From Actinomycetes bacterium (lineage in GTDB: Bacteria > Actinomycetota > Acidimicrobiia > Spongiisociales > UBA5794), in assembly GCA_023336855.1 (NCBI GenBank), contig JAMBLK010000228.1:1-7835 (forward strand): a DNA stretch of 7,835 nucleotides. Reading direction: 5' to 3'. This document shows, piece after piece, positions 1 through 6,040 of the stretch. The notes below the pieces were generated by a model. It worked only from the letters and a program-made list of their open reading frames with translations, did no database searches and was not told the origin of the DNA. Positions within the stretch are counted from its first letter, which is position 1. Each line of letters opens with the position of its first letter. A program made the position numbers and the translations under genes.

Positions 1-1973
1 CCCTGAATCCTGTGGCATCCGAGTTCACCGAGGAAGCGCAACTGCTCGTCGGTCTCAACGCCCTCGGCGATCACGTCGAGCCGGAGGGTCCTGGCGAGCC
101 CGATGATCATGGAGGACACCGCGATGCCATTCCGACTTGTGAGGCCGTCGGCGATGAACGAGCGGTCGATTTTCAGTGTGTCGATCGGCAACTGGGTCAA
201 GTAACCGAGCGACGAGTACCCCGTTCCGAAGTCGTCGATACTCACCGTAATGCCAACATCCCGGAGTCGCTCGAGGGCACGGCGGGTCGCTTCAAGATCG
301 TTGAGAAGGGTCCCTTCCGTCAACTCGACGTCGAGGAATCGCGGGTTCAACCGAGCGGCAGCAAGCGATGCGACGACCGTCTCAACGAGGTTTCCAGCGC
401 GGAACTGGCGAGACGAAAGGTTCACTGACATCCGCATGGGCGGGAGACCGGCATCAAGCCAGGACCTCATCTGCAGGCAAGCCTGATCGAGCACCCACTG
501 TCCGAGCGGAACGATGAGATCTGTTTCTTCTGCCAGGCGAATGAACTTCTCAGTCGGGACCATCCCGAATTCGGGGTGCTCCCATCGGATCAGCGCTTCA
601 ACCCCGATCACCATCTGTCGCTCGACATCGACCTTCGGCTGGTAATGCAGATACAGACCCTCGTCGGAATCGATCGCCTTGCGGAGCCCGTCGAGGAGCG
701 TCAGTCGCTGGCTCGTGCGCTCGCGGAGTTCGGTCGTATAGAACTCGTAGGTGTTGCGGCCGGCATCCTTGGCGCTGTACATCGCGATATCGGCGCCCTT
801 GAGGAGGTCCTCGGTCGTCTCTCCATCGAGGGGGTACGCCGCGATCCCCATCGACGACGTGACGACGATGTCTTCGCCCCCGACGCGATACGGTGCAGCG
901 AGCCTTCGCAGGATCTTCGTCGCGACTTGCCCTGCGTCCTCAACCCTGTGGCCCCCTTCGAGGATCACCGTGAACTCGTCTCCTCCGAGACGGGCAACGG
1001 TGTCGGACTCTCTGACGGACGCGACGATCCGTTCCGCCGCCTGGCGGAGAAGCGCATCGCCGACCGCATGGCCCAGTCGATCGTTCACTTCTTTGAAGCC
1101 GTCGAGGTCAAGGAACATGAGCGCAACGACCGATCCGTCTCTGCGCGCACGCGCCACGGCACTCTCGAGCCGATCCGAGAAGAGGGTTCGGTTGATCAGG
1201 CCGGTCAACGAGTCGTAGCGGGCGAGGTAGTTCAGGCGCTGCTGGTCGAGTTCCCGCTCGGAGCGGTGGGCTTCGCTGCTCTCGTTCCACGATCGGCGGA
1301 GGCTTCGAACGGCCGGTCGGAACAGGAACAGACCCTCGAGGACGAGCAGGGCAAGTGTCGCGACCAGAAGGAAGTACTCGGTCTGTTCCAGAGCAACGAC
1401 TTGCTCACCCGACGTGCGCAGGTACGAAGCAACCACCCGCTGCATCGCGAGACCATATCCGGCCGAGGCTTCTGCCACAGCGTCTGCGGCGGCCTGCGGG
1501 GGCGTGCCTCCGACTCCGACCGCGTACTGGATCCGGTCCGTAGCTCCAAGGAAGGCATCGAGCGAGGAACCCGCGCCAACGAGGAAGCCCTCGGTGTCGG
1601 TGTTGCTCATGGCCGGGACGTCGAGTGCCGGATCTCCCTCGATGAATGCGCCGTGCACGCGTGAGATCTCCTCGACACTCTCATCGAGCTCCGTGGCGAG
1701 TGATTGGGAGAGGCCGTCGACGGCCAGATCTGACAGCTCGGACACTCGTGCGGCGAGGTAGCCCTGCCTCAGCCCGTATTCGAGCACCGTGGCGTCCCGC
1801 GCCTTCGTGCTGAGAGCTCTGTGCGTAACGAACGTGGAGAGAACGGCCAACATGCCGATCAGCACGAGCGCGAGAACGTACCGTCCGATGGGCCGTTGGG
1901 GCAACCGCGCCCTTCCATCCATGTCTGGTTTCGTGGTGGTGCGTCCCCGCAACCACGATCCGGGTCCTCGCAT
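1..1973 (-). CDS. Membrane-bound GGDEF-EAL cyclic-di-GMP protein with PilJ-like sensor (C-terminus off the window)
   Basis: This is a bifunctional c-di-GMP turnover protein with 657 codons visible. The reading frame is open to the left edge. TM1 lies at about residues 32-49 and TM2 at 200-218. The extracytoplasmic segment between them (about 150 residues) begins LRQGYLAARVSEL, which resembles the RQRMLSQR box of PilJ/NarX-type four-helix sensors, and TM2 ends in LFLFRP as in many such proteins; this assignment is inference. A charged coiled-coil linker follows. The diguanylate cyclase domain has the metal-site DLD at 289-291, an RESD inhibitory site at 321-324 and an intact GGDEF at 330-334. 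The phosphodiesterase domain has EAL at 459-461, N518, ELTE at 550, DDFGTGYSSL at 580-589, K601, EGVET at 637 and Q657, so all expected catalytic residues in view are present. Only the last part of EAL is missing. I chose ATG 1973, preceded by GGAG at short spacing; an in-frame ATG at 1922 also keeps both TM segments. Confidence 0.93.
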   Translation of the reverse strand, partial: MRGPGSWLRGRTTTKPDMDGRARLPQRPIGRYVLALVLIGMLAVLSTFVTHRALSTKARDATVLEYGLRQGYLAARVSELSDLAVDGLSQSLATELDESVEEISRVHGAFIEGDPALDVPAMSNTDTEGFLVGAGSSLDAFLGATDRIQYAVGVGGTPPQAAADAVAEASAGYGLAMQRVVASYLRTSGEQVVALEQTEYFLLVATLALLVLEGLFLFRPAVRSLRRSWNESSEAHRSERELDQQRLNYLARYDSLTGLINRTLFSDRLESAVARARRDGSVVALMFLDLDGFKEVNDRLGHAVGDALLRQAAERIVASVRESDTVARLGGDEFTVILEGGHRVEDAGQVATKILRRLAAPYRVGGEDIVVTSSMGIAAYPLDGETTEDLLKGADIAMYSAKDAGRNTYEFYTTELRERTSQRLTLLDGLRKAIDSDEGLYLHYQPKVDVERQMVIGVEALIRWEHPEFGMVPTEKFIRLAEETDLIVPLGQWVLDQACLQMRSWLDAGLPPMRMSVNLSSRQFRAGNLVETVVASLAAARLNPRFLDVELTEGTLLNDLEATRRALERLRDVGITVSIDDFGTGYSSLGYLTQLPIDTLKIDRSFIADGLTSRNGIAVSSMIIGLARTLRLDVIAEGVETDEQLRFLGELGCHRIQ

Positions 1974-1998
1974 GATCTCCGATCCGTTCCCGTAGGTA

Positions 1999-2016
1999 TC
2001 GGCCGGAATCGGCCGA
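1999..2016. promoter_or_regulatory. Perfect inverted repeat in the divergent promoter region
   Basis: TCGGCCG (1999-2005) and CGGCCGA (2010-2016) are exact reverse complements separated by GAAT. The element lies between the divergent starts of the c-di-GMP gene (1973) and the first SHOCT gene (2064), where an operator would be expected. It could also form an RNA hairpin in the leader of the minus-strand gene. CGGCCG is common in GC-rich DNA, so chance remains possible. Confidence 0.35.
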
Positions 2017-2033
2017 GGTTGAATGTCTCTGGT

Positions 2034-2039
2034 TACGAT
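2034..2039 (+). promoter_or_regulatory. Possible -10 element for the SHOCT gene pair
   Basis: TACGAT fits the TAnnnT pattern of actinobacterial -10 boxes and lies 24 bases before the ATG at 2064. I see no convincing -35 at standard spacing: TTGAAT at 2019-2024 is too close. The call rests on a six-base match and its position. Confidence 0.25.
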
Positions 2040-2052
2040 GAGGTATCTCGAC

Positions 2053-2058
2053 AAGGAG
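2053..2058 (+). promoter_or_regulatory. Shine-Dalgarno site fixing the start at 2064
   Basis: AAGGAG is followed by five bases and then ATG at 2064. The open frame extends upstream to 1821, but that part runs antisense to the N-terminus of the c-di-GMP gene and has no comparable ribosome site. The site therefore decides the start. Confidence 0.8.
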
Positions 2059-2063
2059 CGGAC

Positions 2064-2441
2064 ATGACCTTCTGGCAGGTATTCCTGATGCTGATGATCT
2101 TCGTGCCACTCATCATGCTGTGGGTCTTCACGCTCGTTGACCTCTTCCAGCGACCGGATCTCTCCGGAACGGCCAAGGCGATGTGGGCGATCGCAGTCGT
2201 CCTCCTCCCGCTGATCGGCATGCTGATCTACTTCATTCTTCGCGATTCGGAGACCCCGACAGCCGATGATCGGCCGGCTTCGATTCCGTCGGTGCCATCC
2301 GATCCCGACGGGTCGCCGCCCGGTGCTGCCGACGTCGCCGACCAACTCGAACGACTCGCAGACCTTCGCGACAAGTCGATCCTCACCGACGACGAGTTCC
2401 AGAGGGAGAAAGACAAACTCCTCGGATCCAGCACGGCATGA
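2064..2441 (+). CDS. Small membrane protein, PLDc_N-like plus SHOCT domain
   Basis: The 125-residue product has two hydrophobic helices (about 4-26 and 39-60). They are joined by a short polar loop containing LVDLFQRPDLSG, and the second helix reads VVLLPLIGMLIYFILRD. This is the pattern of the phospholipase D N-terminal (PLDc_N) membrane module, here without any phospholipase domain. A Pro/Asp-rich linker (about 61-90) leads to a SHOCT segment at 94-120, including LADLRDKSILTDDEFQ. SHOCT is a short C-terminal domain common in bacterial membrane proteins and thought to mediate oligomerisation; no catalytic role is known. The gene stops inside the start of the next gene (ATGA overlap), so the two are probably co-translated. 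Cellular function is unknown; a membrane-anchored assembly or stress role is only a guess. Confidence 0.85.
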   Translation: MTFWQVFLMLMIFVPLIMLWVFTLVDLFQRPDLSGTAKAMWAIAVVLLPLIGMLIYFILRDSETPTADDRPASIPSVPSDPDGSPPGAADVADQLERLADLRDKSILTDDEFQREKDKLLGSSTA

Positions 2442-2785
2442 TCGAGAGCGAGCGCATCGCAGCCGGTGCGATCGTCCTGATCCCGTTGGGTGTGATCTGG
2501 ATCGTGGCGTTGTTCCACATCATCGTCCGGCGGAACGATCTCTCGATCGGGTGGAAGGGCATCTGGTCCGCAGCCGTGATCCTCATCCCATACGTCGGCG
2601 TGTTGATCTACGCGTTCGTCCGTCCCCCCGTTCCGGTGAAGCGATCGCATGACAACGACCCGACAGCAACGAGAAGAGCGATCGACGAGATCCACCGCGT
2701 CGTTGCAGATCACGATTCCGGCTCGATCACCGACACCCAGTTCGCTTCCAAAAAGGCCGCGATCTTCGGCATGGCAGAGACGTAG
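2438..2785 (+). CDS. Second small PLDc_N/SHOCT-like membrane protein, paralogue of its neighbour
   Basis: The 115-residue product repeats the layout of the upstream gene: helices at about 7-30 and 40-61, the second reading IWSAAVILIPYVGVLIYAFV, then a linker. The C-terminal segment (about 81-110, with GSITDTQFASKKAAIFG) is a degenerate SHOCT-like motif that keeps the I-T-x-x-x-F pattern. Helix 2 aligns directly with that of the neighbour (LLPLIGMLIY against LIPYVGVLIY), so the pair looks like a tandem duplication that has diverged. The start codon overlaps the preceding stop by four bases and has no strong ribosome site of its own, which points to translational coupling. The two proteins may form a hetero-oligomer in the membrane; this is inference. 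Confidence 0.8.
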   Translation: MIESERIAAGAIVLIPLGVIWIVALFHIIVRRNDLSIGWKGIWSAAVILIPYVGVLIYAFVRPPVPVKRSHDNDPTATRRAIDEIHRVVADHDSGSITDTQFASKKAAIFGMAET

Positions 2786-2786
2786 T

Positions 2787-2823
2787 CAATACTGAGTACT
2801 CGGTACTCAGACCAAGTACTCAG
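2787..2823. repeat. GTACTCAG-type repeat cluster with perfect hairpin
   Basis: Starting two bases after the stop codon of the second SHOCT gene, variants of one short unit follow each other: CAATACT, GAGTACT, CGGTACT, then AAGTACTCAG after a short break. Within it, CTGAGTAC (2792-2799) and GTACTCAG (2803-2810) form an eight-base-pair stem with a three-base loop, TCG. The cluster fills the gap between two convergent units, the SHOCT pair and tRNA-Leu, so a bidirectional terminator is a natural reading, but no T-tract follows on either strand. AAGTACTCAG occurs again, same orientation, at 5138-5147. Confidence 0.75.
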
Positions 2824-2835
2824 CCGAAGGCTGCG

Positions 2836-2919
2836 TGCCCGGGGAGGGACTTGAACCCCCACGCCCCGAAGGACAGCGGTGTTTAAGACCGCCGCGTCTA
2901 CCTATTACGCCACCCGGGC
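2836..2919 (-). tRNA. tRNA-Leu, anticodon UAA
   Basis: The minus strand folds into a complete 84-base class II tRNA. The acceptor stem pairs GCCCGGG (2919-2913) with CCCGGGC (2843-2837), and the discriminator A is at 2836. The anticodon stem GCGGT/ACCGC closes the loop CTTAAAC, with anticodon TAA at 2885-2883. The long variable arm is typical of leucine tRNAs. The T arm has loop TTCAAGT and a GGGGG/CCCTC stem with one G-T pair. The 3' CCA is not encoded (the bases after the discriminator are CGC), so it must be added enzymatically. It reads UUA and UUG codons, which are rare in such GC-rich genes. It is transcribed away from EF-G2 and toward the SHOCT genes. Confidence 0.96.
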
Positions 2920-2967
2920 CTCAACGCGTGTCGGGCGATGTCTGTCGACCCGCCACGGTCCGGGCCG

Positions 2968-2995
2968 AGGGTAGCGGCCGGTCCGTGGGTGTCAC
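2968..2995 (-). promoter_or_regulatory. Candidate promoter for tRNA-Leu
   Basis: On the minus strand GTGACA (2995-2990) matches five of six bases of the TTGACA -35 consensus. It is followed by a 16-base spacer and TACCCT (2973-2968), a TAnnnT-type -10. Transcription would begin near 2961, about 40 bases before the mature tRNA 5' end at 2919, a plausible leader to be removed by RNase P. Confidence 0.4.
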
Positions 2996-3020
2996 AGATG
3001 GCATGGAACGCGACCCTGAG

Positions 3021-3026
3021 TAGCAT
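3021..3026 (+). promoter_or_regulatory. Possible -10 element for EF-G2
   Basis: TAGCAT fits a TAnnnT -10 box 35 bases upstream of the GTG start at 3061. No clear -35 is visible at 16-18 bases upstream, so this is a weak call based on position and pattern. Confidence 0.25.
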
Positions 3027-3047
3027 CTGAGCGCCGATCGACAACAT

Positions 3048-3052
3048 GGAGG
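3048..3052 (+). promoter_or_regulatory. Shine-Dalgarno site selecting the GTG start of EF-G2
   Basis: GGAGG sits eight bases before GTG at 3061. The upstream ATG at 3046 overlaps this site and would add five residues (MEALA) with no ribosome site of its own that I can see. The N-terminus from GTG, (M)KVFSPDKIRNVALVGH, looks like FusA2-type proteins. Confidence 0.75.
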
Positions 3053-3060
3053 CTCTCGCA

Positions 3061-5136
3061 GTGAAGGTGTTCTCACCGGACAAGATTCGGAACGTCGCTC
3101 TCGTCGGACACTCCGGTGCCGGCAAGACCACTCTCGCCGAGGCGCTTCTCTACCGCGCCGGCACCATTCAACGCCTCGGAAAGGTCGAGGACGGCACCAC
3201 CGTGACCGACTTCGACCCAGAGGAGCACGCCCGCGGGATGTCCCTCTCCCTCGCCCTCGCACCGTTCGTGTGGAAGGGCTTCAAGATCAATCTGATCGAC
3301 ACACCCGGTTACGCCGACTTCGTCGGTGACGTCCATGCTGCGCTGCGCGTCTCCGACCTCGCCATCTTCGTCGTCTCCGCCGTCGACGGGGTCGAAGTCC
3401 AGACGGAGTACGCCTGGAACGTCGCAGAGGCTCTTCGCGTACCCCGCATGGTGTTCATCAACAAACTCGACAAGGAAAGGGCCTCATTCGACCGGACCCT
3501 CGAACAGCTTCGCGACCGATTCGGCGCCGGCATCGCTCCCATCGAGTTGCCGATCGGAGAGCAGGAGAGCTTCCACGGTATCGCCGATCTCTTCCGTGAC
3601 AAGGCCTACGTCTACGACTCGGGTCAGGCAGAAGAGGTTGAGATCCCTGAAGAGATGTCGGACCGCGAGCACGAGATCCATGACGCCCTCATCGAGGGAA
3701 TCGTTGTGGCCGACGATGTGATGCTCGAACGTTATCTCGAAGGTGACATCCCGTCCGTGCCCGAACTCGAGCACACGATGGCCAAGGGGATCGCAGAGGC
3801 CACCGTCTTCCCGGTCGTGTGTGGCTCAGCGACCGGACCGATCGCCGTCGATCGACTGGCCGACTTCATTACGGAACTCGGACCGGCACCCACCGACCGC
3901 CCTCCGATGGTGGTCAGCGCCGGTGACCAAACCATCGAAGTCGTCTCCGACGTGTCCGGTGATCCGTTGGCGTTCGTGTTCAAGACCATCGCCGACCCAT
4001 ACGTCGGGCAGATCTCGTTGATGCGGGTCCGCTCGGGCACGCTCAGACCCGAGACGACGCTTTCGAACAGTCGCTCCGGATCAGATGAGAAGCTGGCGAA
4101 GATCGCCACGATGATCGGCAAAGAGACAGAACTCGTGGAGTCCTCCCCGGCCGGAGACATCGTCGCCGTCGCCAAGCTGTCCGATACGGCCACCGGTGAC
4201 ACACTCGCTCCGAAGCACAAGCCGGTAACGCTTCCTCCCGTGGACAGGCCCGAGCCGGTGCTCTCTATTGCAGTGACTGCCAAGACTCAGGCAGACGAGG
4301 ACAAGCTAGCGAACGCGCTTCGTCGAATCCTTGCCGAGGACCCGGCGCTGCGACTCGAGCGCAACAGCGAGACCAAGCAGACGCTGCTGTGGGGCATGGG
4401 TGAGATGCACCTCACGATCACCCTCGAGCGCTTGGAACGCAAGTTCGGCGTTGTCGTCGAGACCACGAAGGCCAAGGTTCCATACCGCGAAACGATCTCG
4501 CGGTCTTCTCAGGCTGAGGGGAAGTACAAGAAACAGACCGGCGGCCACGGACAGTACGGCGTCTGCTTCCTTCGCGTGAGCCCGCTGCCGGGCGGCTCCG
4601 GCTTCAGGTTTGTCGACGAGATCAAGGGTGGATCCATCCCCCGTCAGTTCATCCCCGCCGTCGAGAAAGGTGTCCGCGAGACCATGGCAGACGGAGGTAC
4701 CCGCGGGTTCCCAGTCGTCGACGTGCAGGTCGCCGTTTACGACGGGAAGTACCACTCGGTCGACTCGTCGGAGATGAGCTTCAAGATGGCCGGACGGCTC
4801 GGCTTCAAGGCCGCCATGGACCAGGCGGGGCCGGTCATGCTCGAGCCGGTATCGCGGCTGGAGGTCACAGTTCCTGCCGATTACCAGGGTGACGTCATGG
4901 GCGACCTCTCGTCACGCCGGGGCCAGTTGCAGGGAACCGAGGCTGCCTCCGGTGGACGCCAACTCATCACGGCGCTCGTACCGACATCGGAGATCATGAA
5001 CTATGCAATCGATCTCCGATCTCTGACACAGGGCTGGGGCCAATTCAGCGCCAGCCACGAGCACTACCAGGAGTTGCCAGCCCACATGGCAGACCAGGTA
5101 GTGAAAGAGATGGAAGACGAAGAAAGTAGCAAGTAG
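3061..5136 (+). CDS. fusA2: EF-G-like translation GTPase (EF-G2/FusA2 group)
   Basis: The 691-residue product has the full five-domain EF-G layout: G domain (about 1-270), domain II (about 300-380), domain III (about 394-465), domain IV with GGHGQYG at 494-500, and domain V from about 592. G motifs are GHSGAGKT at 16-23, DTPGYADF at 80-87, NKLD at 134-137 and CGSA at 254-257. Relative to housekeeping EF-G, the P-loop Asp of HIDAGKT is Gly19, the switch I Thr of RGITI is Ser61, and the catalytic His of DTPGH is Tyr84. These changes mark the actinobacterial FusA2 group; the Mycobacterium smegmatis EFG2 is reported to bind GTP without ribosome-dependent hydrolysis. Canonical translocation is therefore unlikely to be its main role, though it probably still contacts the ribosome. 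The gene stands alone. Its last codons (SSK, stop) lie in a 7-bp repeat, and it converges on ppx with seven bases between stops. Confidence 0.93.
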   Translation: MKVFSPDKIRNVALVGHSGAGKTTLAEALLYRAGTIQRLGKVEDGTTVTDFDPEEHARGMSLSLALAPFVWKGFKINLIDTPGYADFVGDVHAALRVSDLAIFVVSAVDGVEVQTEYAWNVAEALRVPRMVFINKLDKERASFDRTLEQLRDRFGAGIAPIELPIGEQESFHGIADLFRDKAYVYDSGQAEEVEIPEEMSDREHEIHDALIEGIVVADDVMLERYLEGDIPSVPELEHTMAKGIAEATVFPVVCGSATGPIAVDRLADFITELGPAPTDRPPMVVSAGDQTIEVVSDVSGDPLAFVFKTIADPYVGQISLMRVRSGTLRPETTLSNSRSGSDEKLAKIATMIGKETELVESSPAGDIVAVAKLSDTATGDTLAPKHKPVTLPPVDRPEPVLSIAVTAKTQADEDKLANALRRILAEDPALRLERNSETKQTLLWGMGEMHLTITLERLERKFGVVVETTKAKVPYRETISRSSQAEGKYKKQTGGHGQYGVCFLRVSPLPGGSGFRFVDEIKGGSIPRQFIPAVEKGVRETMADGGTRGFPVVDVQVAVYDGKYHSVDSSEMSFKMAGRLGFKAAMDQAGPVMLEPVSRLEVTVPADYQGDVMGDLSSRRGQLQGTEAASGGRQLITALVPTSEIMNYAIDLRSLTQGWGQFSASHEHYQELPAHMADQVVKEMEDEESSK

Positions 5137-5166
5137 CAAGTACTCAGTGCTCAGTACTCAGTACTC
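5124..5166. repeat. 7-bp tandem repeat spanning the ends of EF-G2 and ppx
   Basis: Six consecutive heptamers can be read in register: AAGTAGC (5124-5130), AAGTAGC, AAGTACT, CAGTGCT, CAGTACT and CAGTACT (ending 5165), plus one more base. From 5139 the same DNA reads as AGTACTC four times, with one A-to-G change in the second copy. AGTACT is its own reverse complement, so any two units can pair and form hairpins on either strand. The array contains the EF-G2 stop (5134-5136) and the ppx stop (5146-5144) and encodes the last residues of both proteins. It is related to the cluster at 2787-2823. Confidence 0.85.
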
Positions 5167-6040
5167 GCAGCGCCATTCCGTCGAGTAGGTCTTTTTCGCT
5201 CACGGTGATCTGGCCGAAGCCGATCGTAACAAGCGCTGCCTCAGCCAGGATCGCTCCTGCGAGGATCACCGGGGCGCGCTTCGGGTCGAGCGATGGGATC
5301 GCCGCAGTGTCGGAGAGGGTCATCGTTGAGAGCCGCTCGATCAGATCATGGATCGCAATAGCAGTTAGGGCGGAGCCGTGAACACTTGCACGGTCGTATA
5401 CGGGGAGATCGAGGGCGATCGCCGCGAGACTTGTGAACGAGCCGGCGACACCGACCGCTCGCTGCGGTACTCCCGGGAACGACACCTGGCCAAATGCTTC
5501 TGCAGCGACGAGACGGGCGTCCCCCACCTCCTCGTCACGAGCAGGCAGAGACGGGAGAAGGCGCTCGGTGAGGCGGACCGAGCCGATGTCGATGCTCGTC
5601 GCAGACGTCATCATCTTGTTCCCGTACACGAACTCGGTTGAACCTCCCCCGATGTCGATCACCACGGTGGGGAGTCGATCGTCGAACGGGGCCGTTGCGC
5701 CGAGATAGGAGAGCTCGGCCTCCTCCATTCCTGAGATCACTTCGGGAACGACTCCAAGGACCCTGGCTGCCTGCTCCATGAACTCTGCGCCGTCCGACGC
5801 GTCACGTGTCGCCGATGTCGCCACGGCTCGGCGCCGTTCCACACCAAGGCGATCCATGGTCTGCCCGTACCTCTCCAGGACGTACAACGTGGCCACCACG
5901 CGCTCTTGGTTGAAGCTCCCGGTTCTGTCGACACCCGATCCGAGGGCGGTGACTTCTACCTGGCGTATCTGCTCTCTCCCATCGTCGACCACCAGGAGAC
6001 GCATTGAGTTGGTCCCGATGTCGACGACACCGGCGATCAT
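5144..6040 (-). CDS. ppx: Short-form Ppx/GppA phosphatase (exopolyphosphatase or pppGpp phosphatase)
   Basis: The 298-residue product belongs to the Ppx/GppA branch of the ASKHA (actin-like) fold. It carries the phosphate-1 loop DIGTNSMRLLV (7-17), ATSATRDA (74-81), the acidic SGMEEA segment (103-108) containing the presumed catalytic Glu, and the phosphate-2 loop DIGGGSTEF (129-137). The C-terminal part includes SEKDLLDGMAL. It lacks the HD-type C-terminal half of the roughly 500-residue E. coli enzymes, as is usual for the short actinobacterial forms. Substrate (long polyphosphate, short polyphosphate or pppGpp) cannot be told from sequence. ATG 6040 overlaps the DUF501 stop by four bases (ATGA) and gives the usual short N-terminus; an in-frame ATG at 6055 is possible. 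The final residues RVLSTEH are encoded by the heptamer repeat. Gene order matches Rv1023-Rv1026. Confidence 0.9.
   Translation of the reverse strand: MIAGVVDIGTNSMRLLVVDDGREQIRQVEVTALGSGVDRTGSFNQERVVATLYVLERYGQTMDRLGVERRRAVATSATRDASDGAEFMEQAARVLGVVPEVISGMEEAELSYLGATAPFDDRLPTVVIDIGGGSTEFVYGNKMMTSATSIDIGSVRLTERLLPSLPARDEEVGDARLVAAEAFGQVSFPGVPQRAVGVAGSFTSLAAIALDLPVYDRASVHGSALTAIAIHDLIERLSTMTLSDTAAIPSLDPKRAPVILAGAILAEAALVTIGFGQITVSEKDLLDGMALRVLSTEH

Noticed and set aside
12..428. 138-codon open frame on the plus strand
   Set aside because: Antisense to the EAL domain and without recognisable motifs.
576..1664. 362-codon open frame on the plus strand
   Set aside because: It lies antisense to the GGDEF-EAL gene, whose minus-strand frame shows unbroken family motifs; the plus-strand translation shows no recognisable domain. 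Long antisense frames are common at this GC content.
1821..2063. Upstream extension of the first SHOCT gene
   Set aside because: AAGGAG at 2053-2058 marks ATG 2064 as the start, and the extension is antisense to the c-di-GMP gene's N-terminus.
2787..2823. CRISPR-like array or rho-independent terminator
   Set aside because: Units are about seven bases with no spacers, so it is not CRISPR. The hairpin has no T-tract, so it is not a canonical intrinsic terminator.
2920..3047. Possible small gene or riboswitch between tRNA-Leu and EF-G2
   Set aside because: The stretch is short; no ORF with a ribosome site and no structured RNA pattern was recognisable beyond the candidate promoters.
3732..4283. 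183-codon open frame on the minus strand
   Set aside because: Antisense to EF-G2, Ser/Thr-rich low-complexity translation typical of a reverse-strand shadow.
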